A program made the translations under genes and the position numbers. From contig CAVZQK010000001.1 of the NCBI GenBank assembly GCA_963777355.1, positions 496,001 through 560,000 of the forward strand: 64,000 nucleotides of DNA, in the 5' to 3' direction. Below the pieces are notes generated by a model, which did no database searches, was not told the origin of the DNA, and was given only the letters and a program-made list of their open reading frames with translations. Shown here piece after piece: positions 48,013-57,004 of this stretch (its first letter is position 1; the number at the start of each line of letters is the position of its first letter). This stretch comes from DATJHM01 sp963777355. Lineage in GTDB: Bacteria > Chloroflexota > Ktedonobacteria > Ktedonobacterales > Ktedonobacteraceae.

Positions 48013-48041
48013 ATTATACACAGAATTACCCGTGTGAACAA
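48013..48041 (-). promoter_or_regulatory. Promoter of the NarL-type regulator
   Basis: Minus strand TTGTTC (48041-48036), 17-base spacer, TATAAT (48018-48013). The rest of the gap to 48330 holds a 6-bp GC hairpin at 48075-48093 and no gene. Confidence 0.65.
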
Positions 48042-48330
48042 TTGGTCCTGGAATGTGTCTAAAATCAGGCTATTCGGGCAGAGCGTATGCCCGTTTCAAG
48101 CACCATTTAGCACATAGTTAAATGAGTTTGAAATCGGGCTCTGTTCGAGTTAAAATGTGTGCTCGTCTCAAATACTTCGTAAGGGGAAAATCCATCTGTA
48201 GGTGAGCCAGGTGCGAGTGCCCTTCTTTAGATCCAAGAGACGAGAAAAAAGAAAATACGCCAGGATCTGGCCTGTTTCCGCTTGTTCGGAGTGAAGACAG
48301 GTCCATCCCGACGTATGCGCTCTCTATTGC

Positions 48331-48915
48331 TTAAATGCGCTCCAGTCTACGTAACGTCGTGTTGATGCCAACACGAAGAGACTCAATGACTCCCTTGCCA
48401 GTCACTGCAACCGCCTCAAAGCCAGGTACACGATAGGGGTTCAGGTATTTTTCGAGCACCGAAATGGGGAGCACGTCCTGGAGATCGCGTTTATTCCATT
48501 GCATAACCAGGGGGAAATCAGAGGCATCCTTGTTCATCCGACGTAACTGCTCCTGCAATTCATTCCAGCACTCAATATTCTCCTGCAATTTACTGGCCTG
48601 GGAATCTGCGACAAAGACCACACAATCGGCCCCTTTGAGGACCGAGATACGCGTCTGTTGATAGAGAATCTGACCGGGGACCGTGTAGAGCTGAAAGCGA
48701 ATATTGAACCCGTGGACTTTCCCAAGTTCAAGCGGCAACAGGTCGAAGTAGAGAGTGCGCTCCGTCTCTGTATCAATGGAGACCATTGAGCCGACGTCCT
48801 GAGGATTGACCGCTTGATGAATGTAGTGCAGATTTGTCGTTTTGCCACAAAGGCCAATCCCGTAATAGACGATTTTACAATTGATCTCACGTTTTGCCAT
48901 ATTGATTAAAGACAT
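48331..48915 (-). CDS. MglA-like small GTPase
   Basis: 194 residues from ATG at 48915 (MSLINMAKREINCKIVYYG) with GGAGAG upstream. G1 loop GIGLCGKTTNLHYIHQAV, switch region ending ERTLYFDLLPLELG, G3 variant YTVPGQILYQQTR (TVPGQ instead of DxxGQ), G4 QWNKRDLQD and G5-like AVTGKGVIESL. These match the MglA/Ras-like group that sets cell polarity and gliding in Myxococcus and is widespread in Chloroflexi and Thermus. Its usual partner, an MglB/roadblock protein, is not in the window. Single gene, well-formed promoter. Possible roles are polarity, motility or regulation of a sensor. Confidence 0.88.
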   Translation of the reverse strand: MSLINMAKREINCKIVYYGIGLCGKTTNLHYIHQAVNPQDVGSMVSIDTETERTLYFDLLPLELGKVHGFNIRFQLYTVPGQILYQQTRISVLKGADCVVFVADSQASKLQENIECWNELQEQLRRMNKDASDFPLVMQWNKRDLQDVLPISVLEKYLNPYRVPGFEAVAVTGKGVIESLRVGINTTLRRLERI

Positions 48916-49003
48916 ATATGATCGCTCTCCTGCCCGCTCGTATGCGCCACTTCCTGCACGCAGCAAATTGTACCGGTAGCGCCAGCGCTACTTCATCCTC
49001 GAC

Positions 49004-49032
49004 AGTATACCGCATTTTTCCTGAATTGCCAA
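49004..49032 (-). promoter_or_regulatory. Promoter of the MglA-like GTPase gene
   Basis: Minus strand TTGGCA (49032-49027), 17-base spacer, TATACT (49009-49004). Confidence 0.75.
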
Positions 49033-49311
49033 CGTGCATACGACTTTTCAGGAAAACTCAAATACACCCTCTTTCTCCTCTTAAGCACGCTCTCAGGCCG
49101 AACGAGCCGCTTGTAGGGGGCGTTCAGGAGTGATTGGCTCATACGAATATTATAATTCTTCTATCTAAAAGAACTCTGCTGTTCTCTTAAATTCGCTGAT
49201 GGCTTTCTCTTTTGTGGCGTGTAGAATCTGTGCGGGTCAGGCAAGTAGGTGGAGGATGCAGCCGGAGGCAAGCCTCACTTCCAGGTGGATCTGGTGCATT
49301 GATCATCCTGG

Positions 49312-49340
49312 TTTACAGTTTTTGCGGAACGAGCTATACT
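49312..49340 (+). promoter_or_regulatory. Promoter of gatB
   Basis: TTTACA at 49312-49317, 17-base spacer, TATACT at 49335-49340, giving a leader of about 160 bases. Confidence 0.7.
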
Positions 49341-49508
49341 AGCTTTTAGTTTCGATAGCAATCACCTTTCAGCAACACTTATCTATAGAATGTATTCTGA
49401 GACGAGTGCAACTTTTGCTCAGAGCAAGCCCTCTTTAAGAGACATTTTGTTACAGAGGATACAGAAGAAAAACGCAGAACAAGAAGCGGAGAGGCAGAGA
49501 GTAATATA

Positions 49509-50993
49509 ATGACAACAATATCCACTCCACGTGATACAGAATTTGAGGTGGTAATTGGCCTGGAAGTGCATTCACAGCTTTTAACAAATAGTAAAATGTT
49601 CTGTGGTTGTAAAACCGGCTATGCCAATGAGGCTCCCAATACGCATGTCTGTCCCATCTGTATGGGTATGCCTGGCGTTATGCCGGTTATTAATGATGAG
49701 GCAGTCACGTACACCATTATGACGGCTCTGGCGCTTCATTGCTCCATCCCCGAATACTCAAAATTTGACCGCAAAAATTATCCTTATCCCGATCTCATGA
49801 AGGGTTATCAAATCTCTCAATACGATGTACCCCTTAGCAGCAATGGATATCTGACAGTCGAATTGCATGGTCAGGAGCGTCGTATTGGTATTACGCGCGT
49901 CCATCTAGAAGAGGATACCGCTCGCCTTTCGCATCACGCAGGCTATAGTCTGATCGATGTGAATTGGGCGGGGACGCCTTTGATGGAGATTGTGAGTGAG
50001 CCGGATATGCGCAGTCCTGAAGAGGCGCGCTTGTATATGCAGAAGCTGCGTGAGATTCTGATTTATCTGGGTGTCTCCTCTGGACGTATGGAAGAGGGGA
50101 GTCTGCGCTGTGATGCAAATATCTCTATTCGCCCGTTTGGTCAAAAAGAGCTGGGTGTGAAGACAGAGATTAAGAATATGAACAGCTTCCGGGCCGTTGA
50201 GCGTGCGCTGGAGTATGAGGTACAGCGCCAGATCGCTCTTGTTCGTGAGGGTGGCGTGATTCATCAGGAGACACGTGGTTGGGTGGAGAATCGGGGGGTA
50301 ACCGTCAGTCAGCGGAGTAAAGAGCAGGCGCACGACTATCGTTACTTCCCAGAGCCGGATCTGCCACCGCTTATTATCAGTCGCGAGCGTGTGGAAGAGA
50401 TACGCGCCCGCCTGCCTGAATTGCCAGATGCCCGCCGGGTGCGCTATGCTAGCGAGTATGGACTCTCTGTCCAGGATGCGAATGTGCTCACGGAAGAGAA
50501 ATCTCTGGGAGATTACTTCGAGCAGGTCATGAGCGGCTCGACGGCGAAAGACCGCAATGCGCGAGCCAAATCAGCCAGTAACTGGCTACTCAGCGACGTC
50601 GTGCGTCTGCTCAAGGCCCAATCACTCACCATTCAGGAGTCTCCCCTTGCTCCGGCTGCGCTCGTCAACCTGCTGGATCTGCTGGAAAAAGGGCGTCTGA
50701 CCGGCAAGCAAGCCAAAGAGGTTCTGGAAGAGGCCTTTGTTTCGGGTGAAATGCCGGAAGTGATTGTGGAGAAGAAGGGGATCAAACCCCCGATTACCGA
50801 TCAGGGAATGCTGGAACAGATCGTTGAGGAGGTGATTGCGAAGAATGCCAAGATTGCCAACGACTACCGGGGTGGGAAGACGAACGCCTTACAGGCCCTG
50901 GTTGGTCAAGTAATGAAGCAGACACGTGGTCAAGCGAAAGCGGATAGCGTGCAATTATTATTAAAAAAGAAGTTGGACGAAGCTCAGGGGTAA
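49509..50993 (+). CDS. gatB: Asp-tRNA(Asn)/Glu-tRNA(Gln) amidotransferase subunit B
   Basis: 494 residues. Part of GatCAB, which converts Glu-tRNA-Gln or Asp-tRNA-Asn to the amide. Signature VIGLEVHSQLLTNSKMFCGC, zinc Cys pairs FCGC and CPICMGMPG, the cradle-domain motif RKNYPYPDLMKGYQISQYD, EIVSEPDMRSPEEARLYMQKLREIL, GSLRCDANIS, and EIKNMNSFRAVERALEYEV. Helical and YqeY-like tail domains at the C-terminus (NWLLSDVVRLL and VGQVMKQTRGQAKADSVQLLLKKKL) bind tRNA. gatA and gatC are not nearby, so the subunits are encoded apart. The glutamate dehydrogenase gene follows after about 90 bases. Confidence 0.96.
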   Translation: MTTISTPRDTEFEVVIGLEVHSQLLTNSKMFCGCKTGYANEAPNTHVCPICMGMPGVMPVINDEAVTYTIMTALALHCSIPEYSKFDRKNYPYPDLMKGYQISQYDVPLSSNGYLTVELHGQERRIGITRVHLEEDTARLSHHAGYSLIDVNWAGTPLMEIVSEPDMRSPEEARLYMQKLREILIYLGVSSGRMEEGSLRCDANISIRPFGQKELGVKTEIKNMNSFRAVERALEYEVQRQIALVREGGVIHQETRGWVENRGVTVSQRSKEQAHDYRYFPEPDLPPLIISRERVEEIRARLPELPDARRVRYASEYGLSVQDANVLTEEKSLGDYFEQVMSGSTAKDRNARAKSASNWLLSDVVRLLKAQSLTIQESPLAPAALVNLLDLLEKGRLTGKQAKEVLEEAFVSGEMPEVIVEKKGIKPPITDQGMLEQIVEEVIAKNAKIANDYRGGKTNALQALVGQVMKQTRGQAKADSVQLLLKKKLDEAQG

Positions 50994-51086
50994 GATGCAG
51001 AATGCGAGAAGACAGCTTTGTTCTTTTCAGTTTTGCTTCTCGAAGATCCTGATTTGTTCTCTTCCAAGTAAAAGGAGAAGTCGGCC

Positions 51087-52352
51087 ATGCACGACGAAGT
51101 GAAGGCTGCAAATTTTAATCCCTATGGGATGGCCGTGCAACAGTTTGAACTGGCGGCGGAGAAGCTCGGTCTCTCTGAAGATATGCGCGAAATTCTGCGC
51201 CAGCCCAAACGTGAGCTGTGCGTAAATTTTCCGGTGCGCCTGGACAGCGGGCGTATCAAAACCTTTACCGGTTACCGCGTACAACATAATGTGAATCGTG
51301 GTCCGGCCAAAGGGGGCATCCGCTTCGGTCCGGATGTGACGCTGGATGAAGTCAGAGCTTTAGCAATGTGGATGACCTGGAAATGCGCCGTTGTCGGTAT
51401 CCCCTACGGGGGCGCAAAAGGTGGCGTCATCTGTGACCCTAAGACGATGACACCGGCTGATTTAGAGCGCATGACGCGCCGTTATGCCACCGAAATCTCT
51501 ATTGTCATCGGGCCTCATAGTGATATTCCCGCTCCTGACGTAAACACGAATCCCCAGGTGATGGCCTGGATTATGGATACCTATTCGATGCACCACGGCT
51601 ATTCTGTGCCTGCCGTCGTCACCGGAAAGCCGCTCTCGATAGGCGGCAGCGAGGGACGCAATGAAGCAACGGCCACCGGCGTCCTGTTTGTGACACGGCA
51701 GGCAGCGAAGAGACTGGGTATGCCTATGAGAGGCGCGCGGGTCAGCATTCAAGGTTTTGGCAATGCTGGTTCTGTAGCCGCCCGCCTCTTTCAGCGGGAA
51801 GGCTGTAAGATTGTTGCTATCAGTGATAGCCGTGGAGGTATCTATAACGAAAGTGGGCTGAATCCTGCCCTTGTCTTGCGCTATAAGCAGGAGCGAGGGA
51901 GTGTCGTTGGATTTCCAGATGCTCAGGCCGTTGGCGTACGAGATGTATTAGAATTGCCCTGTGATATTCTTATCCCGGCGGCAACCGAGGGGATGATTAC
52001 AGCACAGAACGCCGAGCGCATCCAGGCCCGCATCATAGCCGAGGCCGCCAATGGTCCGACGACGCCAGAGGCCGATGCCATCTTGTACCAGAAAGGCGTG
52101 CTCGTGATTCCTGATATCCTGGCGAATGCTGGGGGCGTAACGGTCAGCTACTTCGAGTGGGTGCAGGATCTACAAAGCTTTTTCTGGGATGTTGATGAGA
52201 TTACCCAGAAGTTGGAAGTGATTATAAATGAGGCTTTTACCTCAGTGGCTGAGCTGGCTGATCGTTATCATTGTGATATGCGGCTGGCCGCAAATATGCT
52301 GGCGATCTCACGGGTAGCGGAAGCGACCCAGATTCGTGGCATCTATCCATAG
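51087..52352 (+). CDS. gdhA: Glutamate dehydrogenase (Glu/Leu/Phe/Val family)
   Basis: 421 residues from ATG at 51087 with AAGGAGAAG upstream. Interconverts glutamate with 2-oxoglutarate and ammonia. The catalytic region reads GPAKGGIRFGPDVTLDEVRALAMWMTWK, then GIPYGGAKGGVICDP with the substrate Lys, PAPDVNTNPQVMAWIMDTY, and the Rossmann loop SIQGFGNAGSVAARLF for NAD(P). Late motifs are AATEGMITAQNAERI and AEAANGPTTPEAD, then GGVTVSYFEWVQDLQ. The length fits the hexameric NAD type of about 420 residues. A strong terminator closes the unit. Confidence 0.95.
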   Translation: MHDEVKAANFNPYGMAVQQFELAAEKLGLSEDMREILRQPKRELCVNFPVRLDSGRIKTFTGYRVQHNVNRGPAKGGIRFGPDVTLDEVRALAMWMTWKCAVVGIPYGGAKGGVICDPKTMTPADLERMTRRYATEISIVIGPHSDIPAPDVNTNPQVMAWIMDTYSMHHGYSVPAVVTGKPLSIGGSEGRNEATATGVLFVTRQAAKRLGMPMRGARVSIQGFGNAGSVAARLFQREGCKIVAISDSRGGIYNESGLNPALVLRYKQERGSVVGFPDAQAVGVRDVLELPCDILIPAATEGMITAQNAERIQARIIAEAANGPTTPEADAILYQKGVLVIPDILANAGGVTVSYFEWVQDLQSFFWDVDEITQKLEVIINEAFTSVAELADRYHCDMRLAANMLAISRVAEATQIRGIYP

Positions 52353-52371
52353 AGTAGGTGTTGAGGAGTGC

Positions 52372-52414
52372 AACAAAACGAGGCTGGGAAGCTTTCTCAG
52401 CCTCGTTTTGTTGT
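52372..52414 (+). terminator. Terminator after gdhA
   Basis: Perfect 16-bp stem (52372-52387 with 52399-52414), 11-base loop; the right arm contains TTTTGTTG and T-rich bases follow. It probably also serves the convergent gene. Confidence 0.8.
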
Positions 52415-52446
52415 TTGTCTATCTCCGTTAAAGGATATGGAGCGAA

Positions 52447-52983
52447 TTAATAGCCTCGACGTGGTTCGCGGCGTGGTTTTTTCGGCGCAGCCTTTGTTGG
52501 TCGGACCACCTTAGGTTTTTTTCGTCCTCGACCACCCCAGCCAATATCGTCTTCCTCCTCTTCTTCCTCCTCTTCTTCCTCCTCTTCAAAAGGATCTTCC
52601 TCTTCCTCTTCATCCAGCACTCCTAGATCGACATCTGGAATATCGGTATCCTCTACCGGAGACTGGAAATCGGCGTCGTCATTTTCAACAAAATCATCTG
52701 CCTCTGGTTCGATAAAGGCATCGGGCGCTACGATAGGTTCGGCAACCGGGTGAACAATGTTGTCGATTCGTCCATCGCCGCTGTGAATATTGCCCAGGTC
52801 GTTTTGAATTGGGCGAGCAGGTCGGCGTGGAGCTGGCATTGCTTCTGCGATCTCCGGCTCAAGACCCTCGCTCTCTTCGGGCTTCGGAGCACCGATGATG
52901 CGGCGTCCTGCGGCTACATCAAGCCAGAATTGAGAGTAGTAATGAGGTCGATCAGAATCTTTCTCAGTATCTTTTCTTGTCAT
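52447..52983 (-). CDS. Acidic, disordered hypothetical protein
   Basis: 178 residues. The only ordered-looking part is the N-terminus (DRPHYYSQFWLDVAAGRRIIGAP). The middle is Pro/Asp/Glu-rich, followed by a tract of about 30 residues that are nearly all Glu or Asp, and a basic tail (RGRKKPKVVRPTKAAPKKPRREPRR). The acid-then-basic layout resembles proteins that interact with nucleic acid or ribosomal parts, but no family is recognised. The Glu tract is encoded by imperfect GAA/GAG repeats, prone to slippage. Codon pattern and the clean stop support a real gene; convergent with gdhA across the shared terminator. Confidence 0.6.
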   Translation of the reverse strand: MTRKDTEKDSDRPHYYSQFWLDVAAGRRIIGAPKPEESEGLEPEIAEAMPAPRRPARPIQNDLGNIHSGDGRIDNIVHPVAEPIVAPDAFIEPEADDFVENDDADFQSPVEDTDIPDVDLGVLDEEEEEDPFEEEEEEEEEEEEDDIGWGGRGRKKPKVVRPTKAAPKKPRREPRRGY

Positions 52984-53676
52984 GAAGTTGTGCGGTTGCT
53001 ACCTGTGAAGTCAGGCCTCACAAGGTCGTCTGTCCACTGCTGGGCAGAGATCCCGCTTCTCCTTTCATCCTGGACGTAACAGAGATGTACGTCCGCTAAT
53101 TGCTTCTATACAACAAAATGTAACAACCGGGTGTGACGACACTCATCCTGAGCACCTGTCTGAAACAACGCACTAGTATGAGTTGCTTGCAGATACGTTC
53201 TTACATTAGAAACTATGTATCACTTGTCTCTACTGCTCGCTACTTTTTGTAGGGCGATTGAAGGTGTATCCATAATAAGAAGAAAGCGTGTTGCTGTCAA
53301 GGGCTTTCTGAGATAGGGTCCGGGGCCCTGGGGAGAGGGTTTATGGCATGTCAAGACCCTAAGTGCATGAATTTCTGGTCGGCGTGGTTTGCCAGGTTGT
53401 AGGAATGGGCCTATAATACTAATGCAGTGGCTCAAAACCAATTGGGAGTAAGAGTGGCAGCTTCTTTTCTGGCTTCAGGAGTGCTTTTCCCGGTAAATGG
53501 CGGGGACGTCTCTTGATTTAGTTCTGAGAAGATGCCCGGTAATAGACCCTTTCTCATCTTGTTATGCATCTCATTAGTGGTAGTAGAAAGCATACGACGT
53601 CTCTTATGCGTGCCCGTGGGTAGTGAAAGACCAGCTGATGGATGAGATGGGCTGGCTTAGTATTTGGAGGAAACCC
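52984..53676. other. Long intergenic region before dxs
   Basis: About 690 bases with no convincing ORF: the frames present lack ribosome sites. It holds the dxs promoter at 53390-53417. A GC-rich self-complementary stretch lies near 53320 (GGTCCGGGGCCC). The distance from promoter to start leaves a leader of about 250 bases in which I see no known riboswitch. Confidence 0.4.
53390..53417 (+). promoter_or_regulatory. Promoter upstream of dxs
   Basis: TTGCCA at 53390-53395, 16-base spacer, TATAAT at 53412-53417. Confidence 0.6.
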
Positions 53677-55645
53677 TTGGCGAGGATTCTTGATAGCATT
53701 GATGGACCAGAACAGTTACGCGCCTTAAGCTTTCCACAGATGGAACAGCTAGCGGGAGAGATTCGCCGCGAGATCATCGAGAAGGTTTCGGTGAGAGGCG
53801 GTCATCTGGCCCCAAATCTGGGCGTGGTTGAGTTGACGATGGCGTTACACTATGCCTTTCATGCACCGGACGATAAGCTCGTCTGGGATATTGGTCACCA
53901 GGCATATGTCCATAAACTTCTCACCGGACGCCGTGAACGTTTTCACACTATTCGCCAGTTTGGAGGTCTTTCTGGTTACCTTCGTCGCGAAGAGAGTCCT
54001 TACGATGTCTTTGGCGCAAGCCATGCCAGTACGTCGATCTCTGCCGCACTTGGGATTGCGGCGGCGCGTGATGTGCAGGGCAAGGATTTTAAAGTCGTGG
54101 CTATTATTGGGGATGGAGCGTTGACGGGCGGCATGGCGCTGGAGGCGCTGAATAATGCTGCGAGTATCAAAAAGAACTTTATTATTGTACTCAATGACAA
54201 CGACAAATCGATCTCGGATAATGTCGGTGGTTTATCGCATTCTCTGAGCCGCATCCGTCACCTCCAGACATCTCCCAATTATCAACATCTGCGTGAGATG
54301 GCGAAGGGTTCGATTGAGCGACTGCCTCTCCTGGGCGATAAAGCGCGTGAGGCGGCTGGCCGTGCGGAGATGAGCTTTAAAAACTTTGTTATGTATAGTA
54401 AGAGCGGCGCGATCTTTGAAGAGCTGGGCATCAAATTTTTCGGACCTTTCGATGGACATAATATTCCTTTAATGGTAGACGTTTTTGAGAATGTGAAGAA
54501 GATTGATGGGCCAGTCATCGTGCAGATGATCACGAAAAAGGGCAAAGGCTGGGATATTGCCGAGGGGGATTCCACCAAGTGGCATGGTCCAGGTGCCTAT
54601 GACTTTGTCACTGGGATGATTAAAAAGAATCTGAATGACCCCCCAACCTATACCGAGGTCTTTGCGAATACCCTGGTCTCACATCGCCGAACAAGATACA
54701 GAGGTCGTTGGTATCACTGCCGCGATGGCCGAGGGGACGGGCCTGAAGAAGATGCATCAACGCTTTCCTGAGCGCTACTTCGATGTGGGAATTGCGGAGC
54801 AGCATGCGGTTACCTTTGCCGCTGGCATGGCTGTGGAGGGCCTGCGCCCGGTGGTGGCCATCTATTCAACCTTCTTGCAGCGGGCTTTTGATCAGGTTTT
54901 GCATGATGTTTCTGTCCAGGATCTGCATGTCGTCTTTGCAATGGATCGTGCCGGAATCGTGGGAGAAGATGGTCAGACGCAGCATGGCGTCTTTGATATC
55001 GCCTTCTTACGCCCCATCCCAAATATGAAATTAATGGCCCCAAAAGATGAAGAAGAGCTGCGCCACATGCTCTATACCGCTATCTACCTGGATGGTCCTG
55101 TAGGGCTGCGCTATCCGCGCGGTAAAGGTCTGGGCGTCCCGCTGACGAAAGAACTGCACATGCTGGAAGTAGGGAAAGCTGAGCTACTTAGCCCTGAGAC
55201 GTTAGAAGATGCTGAGCAGCAGGAGTGTACTATTCTGGCCTATGGCTCAACAGTCTCGCAGGCCGAGGCAGCAGCAAAAGAGCTGGCGCAAGAGGGGATC
55301 AACGTTGCAGTTGTTAATGCCCGTTGGGCCAAGCCTCTGGACGAAGCACTGATTCTGCGCCTGGCGAAGGGGACAGGGCGCTTGATTACTATTGAAGACC
55401 ATGTCGTTGCTGGTGGATTTGGCAGTGCCGTGCTGGAGTTGCTGGAGAGGCATGAGCTGACGAAAGAGGTTGATTTGCGGATGATTGGCGTGCCCGACAA
55501 ATTTGTCGAGCATGGTGCGCCAACTATTCTGAAAGAACTCGTCGGTCTCTCATCTGCGCACCTTAAAGAGGTTGTACATGAGCTGGTTGGTGTTAGCTCG
55601 AATGCGAAGGTTGCAGCGACTGCCAAAGTGCGCTCTCTGGCTTGA
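53677..55645 (+). CDS. dxs: 1-deoxy-D-xylulose-5-phosphate synthase, one-base frameshift
   Basis: First enzyme of the MEP isoprenoid pathway: pyruvate plus glyceraldehyde-3-phosphate to DXP, using thiamine diphosphate. TTG at 53677 with GGAGG seven bases before it gives MARILDSIDGPEQLR, matching family starts; GTG at 53623 would add 18 residues. N-terminal domain: HLAPNLGVVELTMALHYAF, WDIGHQAYVHKLLTGR, IGDGALTGGMALEALNNA (ThDP site). The frame breaks at 54677-54680: CTGGT-C-TCACATC has one base too many. Removing it gives FANTLVHIAEQDTEVVGITAAM and the pyrimidine-binding domain DVGIAEQHAVTFAAGMAVEGLRP with the catalytic Glu. Repaired length 655 residues. Single-copy and essential where the MEP pathway is used, so error is likely. 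It supplies precursor for the undecaprenyl synthase at 62.3 kb. Confidence 0.93.
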
Positions 55646-55663
55646 GTATGAAGTTCAACTATG

Positions 55664-55693
55664 AGCGCCTCCTCATTTCAGGAGGCGCTTTTG
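55664..55693 (+). terminator. Intrinsic terminator after dxs
   Basis: Perfect 10-bp stem (55664-55673 with 55680-55689), 6-base loop, then TTTT. It lies 18 bases behind the stop. Confidence 0.85.
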
Positions 55694-55696
55694 CCT

Positions 55697-56314
55697 TTAT
55701 TGGCGTCGAAGAATGATAGATTGAAAATGTCTTTTATCATTTACAAGGTTGATGTGTTTAAAATAGACCAGTTCAAAAAAATGCTGTAAAATGTCCTTCA
55801 TATATTCATCTGTATGATAAGAAAAAAAGCGTTTTGGTTCATGCCAATCTTCAGGAGCAATCCCTTCCCAATTCTCTCCTCCATAGACTCCCAGATAGAA
55901 AAGTCCATCTGCTCGCAACAGCTTTTGTAATTTGCCAAGTACGTCGGGAAGATTTTGTGCAGGCACATGTAATAAGCAATTGAGCGCATAAAGTGCATCG
56001 AAGGAAGCATCGGGGAAATTGAGGCTCAGAAAATCCATCACATGAGCATTCAACCCCTTCTTGCGGCAGAAATTAATCATAGCCGGAGAAAGATCTGTGC
56101 AGGTCATCTCGAATCCATTTTCCTGGAAAAACTGGCTATCTTTCCCCGTTCCTGCGCCTACTTCTAGAAGCGTCTTTTTCTTTTCGTCTTGGAGTAAGGT
56201 CAGGAAATAGTTGCGTTCAGCTATTTTCCATTCTGGAATCAAACCTTGATTTCGGTTGGTTGCGCTCTGTTCGTTGTAAGCAATGCGCAGATGTTCGATG
56301 GTCTCTTTATACAT
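55697..56314 (-). CDS. Class I SAM-dependent methyltransferase
   Basis: 205 residues. Motif I TLLEVGAGTGKDSQFFQENG, strand 2 MTCTDLSPAMINFCRKKG, then AHVMDFLSLNFPDASFDALYALNCLLHVP and a late DGLFYLGVYGG. UbiE/Methyltransf_11-like core with no extra domain. The C-terminus FKHINLVNDKRHFQSIILRR is the usual last strand pair. Acceptor unknown. Its start lies 22 bases after the stop of the upstream ABC ATPase, so it may share the transcript crp-ABC-methyltransferase. Confidence 0.85.
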   Translation of the reverse strand: MYKETIEHLRIAYNEQSATNRNQGLIPEWKIAERNYFLTLLQDEKKKTLLEVGAGTGKDSQFFQENGFEMTCTDLSPAMINFCRKKGLNAHVMDFLSLNFPDASFDALYALNCLLHVPAQNLPDVLGKLQKLLRADGLFYLGVYGGENWEGIAPEDWHEPKRFFSYHTDEYMKDILQHFFELVYFKHINLVNDKRHFQSIILRRQ

Positions 56315-56335
56315 ACTTACATTATCCTATTCTGG

Positions 56336-57004
56336 TCATTCTACAATGCGGCCATCGCGCATCTTGATAATCCGATTGGCGCGTTCGCCGACCTCTCTGG
56401 CGTGGGTAACAATAATAAACGTCTGGCTATTCTCCTGATTTAAGCGGCACAGCAGGTCCATAATGTCCAATGCAGTCTCGCTATCCAGATTGCCGGTTGG
56501 TTCATCTGCCCAGACCAGGGCTGGATCATTAGTAAGTGCTCGTGCTATTGTGACACGCTGTCTCTGTCCACCGGAGAGTTCGGCTGGCCGATGCCAGGAA
56601 CGTTCGCTGAGTCCTACGAGATCGAGCATGGCCAGGGCTTTTTTTCTGGCCTGTTTGGCGGGAACTTTTGTGACGAGCATCGGTAGCTCAACGTTCTCCA
56701 CTGCTGAAAGCACGGGCAAGAGATTAAAGTCTTGGAAAATAAAGCCCATATGGCGAGCTCGGTAACTGGTGCGCTCATTGTCGCTCAGATCGCGCAGATT
56801 CTGGCCTCGGATAAAGACGTCTCCTTCATCAATTGTGTCAAGGCCGGAAAGACAGTTCAGTAAGGTTGTCTTGCCGCTGCCGCTCTGACCCATAATGGCG
56901 ACCATCTCGCCCTGCTCTACTGCAAGGTCGATACCACTCAGGGCCTCGATCCGTAAGTGGGGTGTACGATAGAATTTTTTTACCTGCTGCGCTTGAATAA
57001 TCAT
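56336..57004 (-). CDS. LolD/MacB-type ABC transporter ATPase, no permease nearby
   Basis: 222 residues. Walker A IMGQSGSGKTTLLNCLSGLD, Q-loop FIFQDFNLLPVLSAVENVELPM, signature LSGGQRQRVTIARAL, Walker B ALVWADEPTGNLDSET, and H-loop FIIVTHAREVG. The ENVELPM and DEPTGNLD wording is typical of ATPases that drive FtsX/MacB-type permeases (lipoprotein release, peptide export, bacitracin resistance). No FtsX-like permease gene is adjacent, so its partner must lie elsewhere. Its ATG overlaps the stop of the Crp-family gene (ATGA), implying coupled translation and joint control. Confidence 0.93.
   Translation of the reverse strand: MIIQAQQVKKFYRTPHLRIEALSGIDLAVEQGEMVAIMGQSGSGKTTLLNCLSGLDTIDEGDVFIRGQNLRDLSDNERTSYRARHMGFIFQDFNLLPVLSAVENVELPMLVTKVPAKQARKKALAMLDLVGLSERSWHRPAELSGGQRQRVTIARALTNDPALVWADEPTGNLDSETALDIMDLLCRLNQENSQTFIIVTHAREVGERANRIIKMRDGRIVE

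Larger units (their letters stand above)
48916..49508. other. Divergent intergenic region between MglA-like gene and gatB
   Basis: 593 bases holding the two promoters listed separately. The part at about 49205-49310 is more G/C-rich than its surroundings and contains a small hairpin (GAGGC-AA-GCCTC around 49265), but I cannot assign it to a known RNA. Confidence 0.4.

Noticed and set aside
48118..48306. 62-residue minus-strand frame between the LuxR regulator and the GTPase gene
   Set aside because: No recognisable motif or ribosome site; likely chance.
53220..53441. 73-residue minus-strand frame before dxs
   Set aside because: It overlaps the dxs promoter and has no coding signature.
52984..53676. 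Thiamine-type riboswitch in front of dxs
   Set aside because: The conserved TPP riboswitch core sequences were not found in the leader.
54650..54780. Programmed +1 frameshift in dxs as a regulated event
   Set aside because: No known precedent, no stimulatory structure seen, and similar breaks occur in many unrelated genes. Kept only as a low-probability alternative under the T-C-T finding.
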